Assembly (NCBI GenBank): GCA_033819885.1
Contig: JAQYUZ010000029.1
Coordinates: forward strand, 62,001-126,000
Length of the DNA: 64,000 bases
Origin: Microbotryomycetes sp. JL201
Taxonomy: Eukaryota; Basidiomycota; Microbotryomycetes
Direction: 5' to 3'
Both the position numbers and the translations under genes were made by a program. Below the pieces are notes generated by a model that was not told where the DNA came from, did not search any database, and was given only the letters and a program-made list of their open reading frames with translations. The stretch's first letter is position 1; the number at the start of each line of letters is the position of its first letter. Shown one piece after another: positions 23,549-34,512 of the stretch.

Positions 23549-24785
23549 ATGACGCTCTACGCGGCGACGCAAGCGCACACTGTTCCTGCTCTCCAACCTT
23601 CGACCACCGTGTCTGCCTTGCTTGCTGCCGTGCACCGTCAGCCGCGCCTGTCTTCGTCGTGCGAGGCTTTCGACGAGCTGCTCACGCCGACGACGGCCAC
23701 TCAAACTCGTGGTCTCGCTCTTGGGTCTCTTTTGGAGCTAATTGGTCCTCCGGGCGCTGCCAAGTCGCGCGTCTGCCTCGGCTTTGTGCTCGCAGAACGG
23801 TTCAGGCAGGTTGCTCAAGGCACGCCAAAGCAGGGACAAGTGCTAGTTCTCGGTACGTAACTCTCAAGATCGAATTCGATAGCGGCTTGGCTGACCATCA
23901 TATGATTTTCAGACGCAGAAGGTTCGTTGTTGCCAAATTTGCTTCGCGAGACGGCGGAATTGTTCGCAGAACATCACGGGCGTACGTAAAATAAACCCGC
24001 ATTAGATGACAAATGCACATATCTTACACATTCGCGCGACAGACGGGCCGGAAGCTGCTCGCCAAGCTTGCGATGGCATGCACTACCGACGGATCTATGA
24101 CGTGTCCTTGCTCGTCGCGTGCTTGTATTCGCTGCCGTCGTGGCTAGACGAAAACAGCGGCGTGTGTATTGGCTTTGTCACTCTGTCGAAACAGAAAGCG
24201 CAGCTGATCAAACTGATCGGCCAGGTTCAACTCATTGTACTCGATGCGTTGACTAGCCAGCTACAGCCAACCTCCCTCGACCACAAGACTCGGAATTTCA
24301 TATTCGAGCTTATCAAATCAACATTGACGCTGATCACGAGCCAGCACAACGTAGCAGTCAGTCGAACTCCGCTGCCAATATTGGTTTTGCGACTTACCAG
24401 CCCGTGCGCACAGGTCATCCTTACCAGCAACACGTCTCTTAAGCTGTACACACCCGACGGCGCACCCTGCGGCTTCAGTGTCGAGGCAGAAGCTTTACTA
24501 ACGCCACAGCTAGGCACTTCGTGGATTCCCCAGAGTGTGTCTTCATACAGAGTTGTCCTGTATTTTGATGACGATGGAGAGAGGTGCCACAATTTTCTCG
24601 TGTACCTCTTGAACAGATGCCGTTGCTGACTGCTGTTCTCTTCGAGCAGACACGCCCACTTGCTCAGCGCGACGACTTCTACGAGGGTCAAACAAGCCGC
24701 CTTCACCGTCGATGTAAGCAGGCAATCTCATAACCATACATCGGTAGCTGAGTTAGACTTGTCCGCAGGCTCTGGGTCCGTGTGA
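23549..24785 (+). CDS. RAD51C-like recombinase paralogue
   Basis: RecA-fold ATPase of the Rad51 paralogue group, which helps load Rad51 during homologous recombination. Exons: 23549-23852, 23913-23981, 24043-24161, 24225-24356, 24414-24599, 24650-24713 and 24769-24785, giving 296 residues. Removing the 63-base, stop-free intron 24162-24224 brings WLDENSG next to VQLIVLDAL, matching the Walker B strand of RAD51C (VRLVVIDGI). HYRRIYDVSLL and NVAVILTSN also match. Walker A reads GPPGAAKS, with Ala where nearly all relatives have the Gly before Lys. The C-terminal exons (24650 on) are less certain; an unspliced alternative stops at 24629. It shares its promoter with MSH6. Confidence 0.8.
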
Positions 24786-24901
24786 TCATCCTTCGAAGGC
24801 TTAGTGACAGAGGTCGTCAAGCCAGAAATGTGTATCAACAAGAGCGGATCAGCTATTGCGTGTTGTATCTATTCACATTCCTGTCGCTCTGCCTGTTTGC
24901 T

Positions 24902-25937
24902 TCAAACTTCTTCATCTCCTCGACCGCTCAGCAGCCCTTCATCTTCCTCGCCTGCCAGCGCCAATGCGATTCTGCCTTCCTCCGGTTCTGTCGAGCCATA
25001 CACAAGTTTGGGACAATCCATTGCCTGCCAGTCGTCACTCCTGAATGGGCTGGGATAGTAGACTTGATAGATGGCCAAACTCGACCAGAGACCGATGACA
25101 CTGCCTGCCAAGACATCTGTAGGATGGTGCCAATTATCTTCCAGACGAGTGATGGCGATCCAAGCCGCCAAAAAGAGTGGGCTGACGGCCAACGAGAAGC
25201 GGAGAAGGCGAGACTGGAGCACAGTTGAACGAGGAAAGGTAGTGTGCAGGGCGAAAGCTCTGTTTTTCCCGGCGATGAACAAACACAGGAAGAACATGGC
25301 TTGGAATGCCGTTCCAGAGTGTCCTGTGAGAGAGCATCAGAGTCTGACCGTGCATGAATTGTGCCAGGGACTTTGTCGAGAGCTGACCTGAAGGGAACGA
25401 TCTCCTGCCGTCTTTGACGAGCGCTTCTGGCCCGGTACAAACTTGAGCGAGCTTGTCCCATGCACACCTTTCTAGGAAATCTGGTCTCAGGCGGCCGACC
25501 TGCGTAGCACGAGTCAATTGGTTGAACGATCACGGCGCGCCCATGGATTGCGTGCTGACCCTATTCTTGATCCATTCAATCGATATCCTCATGACTGATC
25601 TGGAGCTGTACAGCGCCAACAAGCCATGGTGCAAGTCGTGCAGCGAAAGGCGGACGAGACTGACTGCGATGACGACACATGCCGGCAGATACAGCGTCAA
25701 CTGGTCCAAAAGCTGGCCTGGCACGCGTTCATGCTCAATGTGAGGCCACTTGACGTTGTTGTCGTGCAAGTAGTGCGCCACGTTGCGCTCAAACACGGGC
25801 GATCGCTCGATACGAATGCTTATCCACACGAGCACAAGGGCGACGATCCAGTCGATGGCGAGGGCCGGAGAGAACCACGACAAGTTCTCTTTGACCCATT
25901 GGGCCAGTCGAGGGCTTGTGAATCTGGCCGGCATCAA
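24902..25937 (-). CDS. PAP2-type lipid phosphate phosphatase (Dpp1/Lpp1-like)
   Basis: Integral membrane phosphatase acting on phosphatidate, diacylglycerol pyrophosphate or similar lipids. Exons on the minus strand: 25560-25937, 25388-25499 and 24902-25323, giving 303 residues. The three PAP2 motifs are intact: KNRVGRLRPDF (KxxxxxxRP), PSGHS and SR/TR-like ITRLEDNWHHPTDV (last His as nucleophile region). Motifs 1 and 2 are each interrupted by an intron. Several hydrophobic helices surround them, as in Dpp1. The tail is acidic. The gene converges on the RAD51C-like gene with 116 bases between stops. Confidence 0.92.
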
Positions 25938-26012
25938 TACGCGCTAGCGACAAGTCGAGTTCAACTTGCTCGACGCCCTTTGTATTTCGATTGCGTGCGA
26001 CCCGAGGTATGC
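25938..26012. promoter_or_regulatory. 75-base divergent promoter, PAP2 phosphatase and TAD1
   Basis: The first in-frame ATGs of the two divergent genes are 75 bases apart, the tightest head-to-head pair in the window. Either the start of one gene is further inside, or the promoters overlap the coding sequence. No TATA box is visible. Confidence 0.45.
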
Positions 26013-27570
26013 ATGACCTCGGTCGATGACAAACACCTCGTCCGAGAAGTCGAACATTGTGTCCTTGACGCATATGCTCGACTACCGGCCAACGGCAAGC
26101 CTGCCCGACGCTCAAACGGCTCACCACAATGGACCGTGCTCGCTGGAATTTGCCTGGTTGTTGAGGCAGAGGACTGCAAGACGACACACTGCGTCGCGGT
26201 CGGGTGAGCTCGCAAATAAATCTCCCTACCCTCTGCTGACCTCCAGTGGTGCAGCACCGGCTTGAAGGCGCTACCTCATTCGAAACTGCCCATTCATGGC
26301 GACATATTGCACGATAGCCACGCAGAAGTTATTGCAAGACGAGGGTTACTGCTTTGGCTGTATGACCAGCTCGACAAAGCTATGCACCCGAGCGGGGATA
26401 GTGCACAAGTCTATCTCGAAAGAAGTGAGCAAGGCTTGTGGCGTTTGCGGCAGGAAGCTCGGCTCGCGATGTACATCAGCACGCTGCCTTGTGAGTTCGT
26501 CGCATTCAAACCAAGATATAGCATTGACCAAGCGAAATGCCTTCTAAAGGCGGAGACGCTTCGACATGGGCGTTGGCCCAAGCAACCTCTGAAATCAATC
26601 TCGGACTCGAATTGCCCGGGAATAGCTCAGCGGGAGCTGAAAGCACCACATCAGCAATTGCAGCGCAGCTCGGGATGTCGAGCGCTCGCGACGACTCGAC
26701 GAGTCGAGGTGGGAGCTTTTTCGTGCAAAGAGGACGCTCAGGCTATTCTTCGCTCTCGACTTTGCGGACAAAGCCCGGTCGGAATGACTCTCCTCCAACA
26801 ACTTCGCACTCTTGCAGCGACAAAATCCTGCTGTGGCAACTTGTCGGATTGCAAGGAGCGCTTTTGTCGTCTCTCGGCGTTGAGCCACTGTTCTTGGACT
26901 GGCTTGTTCTGGGTGGGATATCTGCTCAGCATCAGGATAGGATGCGGGTGGAGATTGATCGGGCAGTACTGCTCAGAGCAGCCGCGTTCGAGCCTCATCC
27001 GGTACAAGTTCGCTTCGCAGACTTTGCCTTCGAGCACAGCAAAGAAGCGGTGGCCATTCAATTCCGCTGTGCTCCTCAAGACGTTGTCAGCTGTCAGGAG
27101 AGTGAGTCTGGCCCCATTGGAGAGTGGGGCGGGTAGGAACTGATAACTTGCGCGCAGGCGTATCATTTGTCGCCGGTCAAGGTTGCGAAATCATCGTGAA
27201 CGGCATCAAACAGGGCGCATCGTCTAGGCGCAAGGCAGGGGGACCTCTCCCTTGTAAATCAAGGTCCGTCTGTGATTCGCCGAAGCGGACAACACGGGCT
27301 GAATACTAGCGCAACAGATCCCGGCTGAGCAAGCTGAGCTTGTTTGAACGCCACTGTGCCCTTAGTACCAAGGGCAACTTCGGCGACACCGCCAGTGGCC
27401 AGAATCTGACGTACTTCGAGACGAAACAGCGCTCCCGTGATTATATCCAGCGCAAGGTGGAATTGCGCAGGCCCGGTGCTCCATTAGAGGGTTGGCTCGT
27501 CAGTGGCATGACCTTTGAGTATTTTTGTAGAGACGGTACAATCCTTCCCGTCGCAGATATTGATATGTAA
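26013..27570 (+). CDS. TAD1: tRNA-specific adenosine deaminase Tad1 (ADAT1)
   Basis: Converts adenosine 37 of tRNA-Ala to inosine. Exons: 26013-26203, 26255-26490, 26550-27101, 27158-27263 and 27318-27570, giving 445 residues. All catalytic marks are present: VGTGLKALP, DSHAEVIARRG (zinc His and proton-shuttle Glu), PCGDAS and TSHSCSDK (the two zinc Cys). The first splice uses the second of two close CAG acceptors (26252-26254); the first would give a stop. Exon 2 ends in the PC of PCGDAS and the motif is rebuilt across the intron. The C-terminal RSRLSKLSLFERH fits the family end. Confidence 0.95.
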
Positions 27571-27702
27571 CGGACCAGCGACCATGTCCTCGCTTGACAA
27601 CTGCTTGACAGCATCGAGTGACGTCTTTGAAGCGGGGTCCCACGCCATGCGGACTCTTGCCTTTTGCGCTCCATGGCAGAGCACTGACGCACAGCCGCAC
27701 CA

Positions 27703-30700
27703 ATGTACAATCCTCAAGGTGGCAATGTGCCATCGCTGACGATGCCGAGTGACTTGCAGCAGCAAACACAGCGGCCGGCCGGTCTCGTGCCACCGATCAA
27801 CGCTGGACGGCCGCAACCGCATCAACTGACGCCAGGACCAGCAGGTGCAGCGAGATCGACCGAGCAAAGTCAGCAGCATGCGACGATGGACCCGCAAAAG
27901 GCTGCGCAGACAGGTCCGATCAGGACGGCGCCGACTGCGGCAACTCAGCGCAAACAACCAGACACGAAGCGAACCACGACACGCGACAAGAAAACGAAAG
28001 GTACAACGGGGGAAAAGGACAGAAAGACGAGAAGCCGACTTGCATGCCACGAGTGCAAGGCGACGAAACAAAAGTGTGACGGACCTAGCCGAAGTCAGTA
28101 CCGGTCCTGATACTCCGAGTACGACAGAATTCCCGATACTGACTGTGAAGTCGTTGTTTGCTTTGCTCTGCGGCTGCCTAGTACCGTGCCGTCGTTGCGA
28201 GCTGTGAGCCAGAGCTCCCAAGCTTCCAATATAACCCAGGTTCTCACAAAAGTGATGCAGGTACAACCTCGAATGCAAGTTCACGACCAAGAATGGCGTC
28301 ATAAGTGCACCAACCGCCTCCACAAACTCAACTAGCACTGCCAACAACATGGGCAACAACCCTGTTGTTGCGCAAAAGTAAGTTGGCTTCTCGTCTTGTT
28401 GCGTTCCTGCGCTGACTTGCTTGCGTACGCGAACGATAGGCTGTACGAGATTGCTGCGCGCTTGCAGTCAATTGAGTCGGCGCTCCACATCCAGCAAGGC
28501 ATCAGCCCAAAATCGCACGAGCATGCAGGCTCGTCTCACTTTTCGTCGCACATGGCTCAGTCAGATGATGAGGACGGCTCTATTGCTGACGACATGGATC
28601 ACGATGACTCGACGAGTACCAAGGGCAAGTCCAATAACGACAGCTACAACCCAATGTCTGAGATCCACCAGTCGATGACTGCGCTCGGCACCGCGACGAC
28701 GCCACGAGGTACTGTCATTGACGACTACGGGGCACCAGACATCATTCGCCGCGGAATTTTGACAGCCGAAGAGTGTCAAGAGCTGTTTGACTTCTTCTTT
28801 TCGAGCTTGCATCCTTGGGTCATGATGCTCTCGCTCGACGATGACCGCAACGCGATGAGAGTCCGGTCTCGATCGCCTCTATTATTTCATACCATCCTCG
28901 TCTTGTCGACCTCATACTCAACGCCTTTCCCATCTCAGTTGCACATAACGCTCGTTACGTTCGTCAACAACATTTTCGCGCCTCAGATCTTGTCCCCTCA
29001 GCCACATGAGCTGACGACAGACTTTTTGCGGGCGGTCGACCTCTTGAATCTGTACAAAATGACGCAATTTGCGACGCGACGAGCTGAAGGAATGGACGTG
29101 GCCGAAGCGATGCGTGCCAGCAAGGTTAACGGCCTTGCGAGCTGGATGATGCAGGGCATCCTTGCACGCACAGCCGAACGGCTCGACTTGGCTTCGACCG
29201 TGCAAAAATTCTCGCGTGCTTATTCGGCGAGCTCGAACGGCAAATCGATTTCTCCCGAGCTCGTCAAAGATCTGAGGCTGTACTACTGGCTCTTGTCAAA
29301 CGACGTACAGTGAGTGTCAGCCCTCGCAGGCACTGACGCTGCTATTGCTGACCGAAGACGAGTCTACAGCGGCAATGTGCAATCAGGTCGACGATGCAAT
29401 ATGGAGGGCGCAGTGGCTTTGACGACAACTCGGCTGTTCTCGTCGTTGCACCTGCAGCCATACGACGTCCGTTTGGCGGCCTCTGTGGAGATGTTTGAGA
29501 TCGCGCGGCCGATTCTCCGGTCTACCTCTTACGAGCGTACACGTCGGATACCAAAGGCTGACCTCGAACGGTACAACGTTGGGATGGCAGCGTGGGAAGA
29601 CTTCTGGGTGCCTGTCCTGATTCGAGAACTGGCGGTCGACCCATTGGCCTTGTCCGTCATGTGTCCTTTTGCGTACTTCATTACGCTCGTATACAACGCT
29701 AGCGCTTACGTGTCTTACAAGCGCAACCACGCGTATCCAAGCGACAATGAGACTGCGGACAAAGGTCACCCTACGAGCAGCGTTCGACGTGGAACCAAGG
29801 ACGAAGACGGCGGTCACAAAAGAGATGGTCCGCGGGAATTGTCACAATGGGAACACGAAACTTTGTCCCGAAGCGTCCAGGCTGCCGAAGGCCTCATCTT
29901 CACTCTGAGCGAAGAAAGCAGGGTGCCAGGGGCGTGGCGCAAAGTCCAGTGGGAAGAGGCGCAGCGAAGTGACGGGTACCGAAAGTTGACAATGGACGAC
30001 ACGATCGTGGCCTTGAGCAAGTGGGGAATGGACGGTAAGCACTTCTCTCTTCCTACTTTGTGCGAATTGCTGACGATGACACGCTCATTCTCTATTAGCC
30101 ATTACGTGTGTTGCTTATATCTTTCCACTTGTATTCTTGTGCAAGCTCGTCAACGATGTTAGTTTTTCGTCGTGCGATAGCGCCCAAGCGAGCGAGAGAC
30201 TGATCACATTGCACTGCAGGGACTGCTCACGGCAGATCTTGTACTTCTTCACCGGCCCGCAGCCCAACCTGCATGGGACTATCCACAGAAGCTGCCACGC
30301 TTGCTTGAGCTCGGCGCATCGTTCTTAGAAGCGGTTGCCATCAATCTCGAGCATCCAGCAACTTCTCAAGCTCACGTTTTGCGCGCGCTGTTGGACGCTG
30401 GCATCAAAGGCTATCAGTCGTCACCACAGCTCCCGCGCCATGCCGCCACTGTCATGTCGCCCCTGCCGAGTGTGACGACCAGCATCTTCCCGCCGCCAAA
30501 CCCGCCTGCTCTGGACTCGGCCAGATTGAGCCAATACGCAGCCGAGAACGCTCAGTCGGCGGCATTACGAGGCAACAACAATGGTATGAACCCGTCATCG
30601 GCCATGCTCGGTTTTCAATCGCCGAATGCGCAGCACGCCAGCACTAGCCCGTCTCAGCAATTACGTTCAAATTTGACCCAGGGCCGGATGCCTCAATCAA

Positions 30701-31095
30701 ACCTCGCATCAACTTTGAGCGCCGCTCTCGGTCAAGGTGGCCACCATCGCAGTATTAACCCGGTCATGTCGTCGGGTGGGGTCAGCGGCCTCGACAATCA
30801 CAACAATGTCGACAACACTGTACCCACTGCCGGTTCGTCCATGTTTGTTTCTTCAGGAGGCACGTCGACGCCTACGAGTATCTTGCCAGGAGGTGGAGCT
30901 GTCAGTGCAGGTGGAATGGATTCTGCTTTGACGAGCGTCTTGAATGGGTTTGACCCATTTTTTGCGGATCCCGTCGGAGGGACAAACTTTTGGGATTGGT
31001 CGGCCACGACTAGTGGTGGCGGTGGCGGTAATGGTGGAAGTGGCACGGACAGGACAAGTCCGGACCAAGTTGATTGGTCGGCTGGATTGCAGTAA
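27703..31095 (+). CDS. Zn(II)2Cys6 fungal transcription factor
   Basis: Nuclear regulator with an N-terminal binuclear zinc cluster and the fungal-specific middle homology region. Exons: 27703-28093, 28182-28203, 28261-28377, 28440-29309, 29358-30034, 30099-30157 and 30220-31095, giving 1003 residues. The cluster CHECKATKQKC...PCRRCELYNLEC is spread over three exons, one of only 22 bases; the spacing is canonical (C-x2-C-x6-C-x7-C-x2-C-x6-C). A coiled-coil-like stretch (LYEIAARLQSIESALH) follows. The middle region includes LFDFFFSSLHPWVMML and the SSGNVQSGR-like segment. The last 280 residues are Gly/Ser/Asn-rich, probably an activation region. The target pathway is unknown. Confidence 0.9.
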
Positions 31096-31401
31096 CGTAC
31101 CTGTGCGCGAGCCTCGTGCGCTTTTATATCGTAATTGCTATGTTTGTCCTTGACATGAAAGTTGGAATAAGTGCTATTGTTGTAAACCCAATACTTGTGT
31201 CCTGAATGAACGAACGAACGGTAACCATGAATGACAACGAAATACGAAAGGTAACTACGCCAACAGCAAAAGGGTGGAGAAACTATGCTACTAAATACTA
31301 ATGTCAACACGAGATCCTGATGAAGATGTACAAAGAGAGAGGACGAGAACGTGAGGTGTGTGATTCACTTCGATCTATGTGTGTGGTTGTGAGCGGATTT
31401 T
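31096..31401. other. Convergent 3' region between the regulator and SCH9
   Basis: 306 bases between two stop codons on opposite strands. It holds a short GAAC tandem run at about 31206-31220 and AT-rich stretches suited to 3' end formation. No gene is visible. Confidence 0.4.
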
Positions 31402-34167
31402 TTATTCTTTCGGACTGGCGAGGCTCGTGCCGTTGAAGCTGCTCCTGCGTTTCTCGTGACCAGCGCCAGAAACAAAAGTAAAGTCTCTGAACAAGCCACC
31501 TTCCTTGTCCATATCGAGAACCCACTCTCCAGAATTTCGTCTCGAGGCGCAAGGCGTGCTCCAGCATGACCCGTCTCCAAACATCCATTCAGCCGAACGA
31601 CCGTGCTCGCAGCATTCGAGGTCGTCGTCGGCGTGAGTGGGCGGTTTCCAAGGCGGCGACACTTGACGATTTGCGAGACGCTTCCAGTCGATCGTCGCAA
31701 AAAAGGCATGTTGCTTGATCTCGGATGCGCCACCAGCAGCGCCTATTCGGTCGGCAGGTTCGCGTGTGAGAAGCTGAAAGCACAAAGCAGGTCGGCGGAA
31801 TCAGCTTTTGGGTGGCAGATTTGATTCACTTCGAAATACGCACCCGCAATTGCAAGTCGCGACACTCGTTCGAATAGCCTTTCTTGGTCGGAATCTTGAT
31901 CTCGCCCGACAAGATGCGTTCATATTCGTCGATTTGATTCTCAGCGTAAAACGGAGACCAACCGTAGCACATCTCGAACAGAACGCAGCCGAGAGACCAC
32001 CAGTCGCAGCTGTAGCCGTAACCGACATCGAGCAAAACTTCTGGTGCGCAGAACGCCGTTGTGCCGCAGAGGGTTCGTGTGCGCCCGTTGACGGGATCAT
32101 CCAAAAGCTTTGAGAGTCCTGCAAAGATTGGTCAGTCCGTTAACTCGTGCATACACGGAAACCAGGCTCACCAAAGTCACACAAGACTACGTGACCAGAA
32201 CCGTCCAACAGGCAGTTTTCCGGCTTCAAATCACTATTATGCGCTAGTTTGAGTCTGAATTCGACATTCAGTCACAGATTGTGGCTCACCGATAGATGAT
32301 GCCCTCGAAATGCAGATAGTCCAACGCAAGCACAATTTCGGCAATGTAGAATTGGACTTTGGCTTCTTCAAACCGGCCACCGTCTCGTTGAAGATGAGTA
32401 AACAGCTCGCCGCCGGACTTGTAGTCTATCACGAAAAAAAGATCCGTCGGTGATTGGAAACTGCAGTCAAGGGTTTCAGCGAGGCAGGAGGCTCCCAAAC
32501 CGCGCAACACTCACCTGAATTTGAGACCGACTAGGAATGGACAATCATTTGTTCTCGCCAAGACTTGGCGTTCTGCAAGTACTTGTGCCAGTGCGCTCTT
32601 ATTGACTATATTGCTCTTGGAGATGACTTTCATTGCATCTGTACAAGCCAAGAGGGTCAGTCCAGCAGCTCAAAGATTGGAGCATATCAAGCATACATAT
32701 GCGCTTCGTATCGCGTTTTCGCACGCGAAAGACTTGTCCGAACGAGCCTTGGCCGATTCGTCTCAAAACTTGAAAATCTTCGACTGCAAGTTTTGGTCGT
32801 GTCTGTACCGCAAGAAGTGTGAGACATCATCTTGCTAAAGAGACGTGATGACACGCACCGGAGACGCCTCAAATAAGATCCTGACGTGCACTTCGCCCCA
32901 GACTGGATTTTCGAGATCTAGAGCACAAACGAGACTGAATAACGGAGCGCGATGTCAGATTTTGATCAAATGTTCTCGTCAAAATACTCACGGAAGCCAC
33001 AAATCGAGTCCTTCTCCATCGTCGCCAACTTCTGCGCTCAGAGGCGGTTCAAAGACACACGCCCCGAGGAAGCCATGCGCCGGAATGCCTCCTTGCGGCG
33101 CTAATTTGTCGTACACGCACAACAAGATCGTCCTGCCCGGTGCAACAACGTCGAACGTAGCAGAATGGTTCCATATCGGCGCGTCAGGATATCCAATCTC
33201 GGCTGGATCGCCTTCCGGTGGATTACCAGCGATGAGACGAGCTCCAGATTGGGACGTTGGTGACGTGGCTGCTGGCTGCTGCTCTTGTGAGGATGGCCCA
33301 GCGGCAGGAAACGACGTCGTGCGCTTCAAATGTCCGACGCGCCTGAAGGTCGTTTTCGACTGGTTCGGTTGCGACGATTCTGTACCATTTGAAGGTTTGC
33401 CATTGAGACCAGTGAAGCCGTTGACTGCACGTGACTTTGGTCCGAGTCGTTTGAGGCCATTGCGCTTCGTTTCGGCTGGGCGAGGCAGCGGTGGCGGTGC
33501 TCCGTATTCGCGCGAGACCGAGTCTGTTCGATCGTACTGCAACAGCACGTATGGTTTGGCCGTGTTGCTGTCCACCTTTAATCCTCGTGCCTCGATGACC
33601 TTGACGACGAGCTTGCCCATGACGTGTGTTGTGGGCAGGTCGTCCGCATCGTCTCCCGCCGCTGCCGAATAGTCATCCGTGCGGGACAGAGAAGTCCGCG
33701 GCAGGTGAGAAGTGGCTGACCGGGGCGAGCTGCTTGGGGACACTGCAGGTGACAAATGGGGTGGTATCGGGTCTGCGACATTGTATCCAAGACGTTTGAA
33801 CGACAGGGCGAGTGTTTGTTACGAGTCCGAACGTCGGAGAATTCGACCGTCGGAATCGGGAGGGGCAGCCAAGGTCGGGTCAGCTCCTGAGCGCAAGTGG
33901 ACTGGCGTTGCCCGCGCAGAGAAACGTAGACTGACATAAAGAAGCAAACGACTCTGCCGGCGACAGCGGGGGCGTTGATGAGCCTGCGACCGAGAGCGCA
34001 TCGACGGCCGAGAACGCGGCGCTGTTGGATTGGCGCGAGCGGTGCTTGTCGAGCACGCTCAGGTGGTTCGCAGGGTTGCATGCTTCGATGACACCCTGAT
34101 AGTTCTTGAGGAACGGCGACAGCGACGGCCGAAAGTCGCCTATGCGCATCGCCCCAGCGCCCGCCAT
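31402..34167 (-). CDS. SCH9: AGC protein kinase Sch9 with C2 domain
   Basis: Growth and nutrient-signalling kinase downstream of TORC1. Exons on the minus strand: 33936-34167, 32992-33772, 32859-32934, 32697-32802, 32515-32638, 32290-32460, 32172-32233, 31844-32118 and 31402-31773, giving 732 residues. An N-terminal C2 domain opens GKLVVKVIEARGL and ends in GEVHVRILFE. The kinase domain runs from IGQGSFGQV through YAMKVI, YRDLKPENCLLD, CDFGLSKLL, the activation loop TLCGTTAFCAPEV and CDWWSLG. The AGC tail keeps the hydrophobic motif FRDFTF, the TORC1-type phosphosite. The C2-kinase order and the SGHVVLCDFGLSK wording are specific to Sch9. The start is uncertain: the frame is open upstream, and the first intron (33773-33935) has an alternative acceptor at 33750. 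Confidence 0.9.
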
Positions 34168-34512
34168 CCGCGACTTCGGTCGGCGCTGTACGGTGACGAC
34201 GCGCGCGCAAACTAGTCTCTCGTGTCGCGGGCCAGTCGGCGCTTGGACAGATGGTGAGCCAGCTGTGTGATAATCGACGCTGGGCCAAGTGCGTGAGTGG
34301 GTCGCGCCAAGGTGACTGACACTGTTTCTCACGGGTTGACGAACCTTTCGACGCGTCCGCCGCCGTCGTCGCCCCTCGCCCAGTTTCCAGTCCGCAGCGC
34401 ACAGCGTGGGCGGCGCGTGACCTCCCTCCGCGCCCACGCACGAGCTCAAAAGACAACATCGAAACGCTACACGACCCACTTGAAAGCTACAGCGACAGAT
34501 CGACAAACACCA
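34168..34512. promoter_or_regulatory. Upstream region of SCH9
   Basis: 345 bases between the SCH9 start and the stop of the RBR ligase gene, both on the minus strand. SCH9's frame stays open through most of it, so part could be coding or a leader exon. An alternative 3' end of the RBR gene would also extend into it, to about 34465. Confidence 0.35.

Noticed and set aside
32845-33672. Plus-strand frame of 275 residues opposite the Sch9 C2 exon
   Set aside because: Antisense shadow; the minus strand carries a recognisable C2 domain and correct splice junctions.
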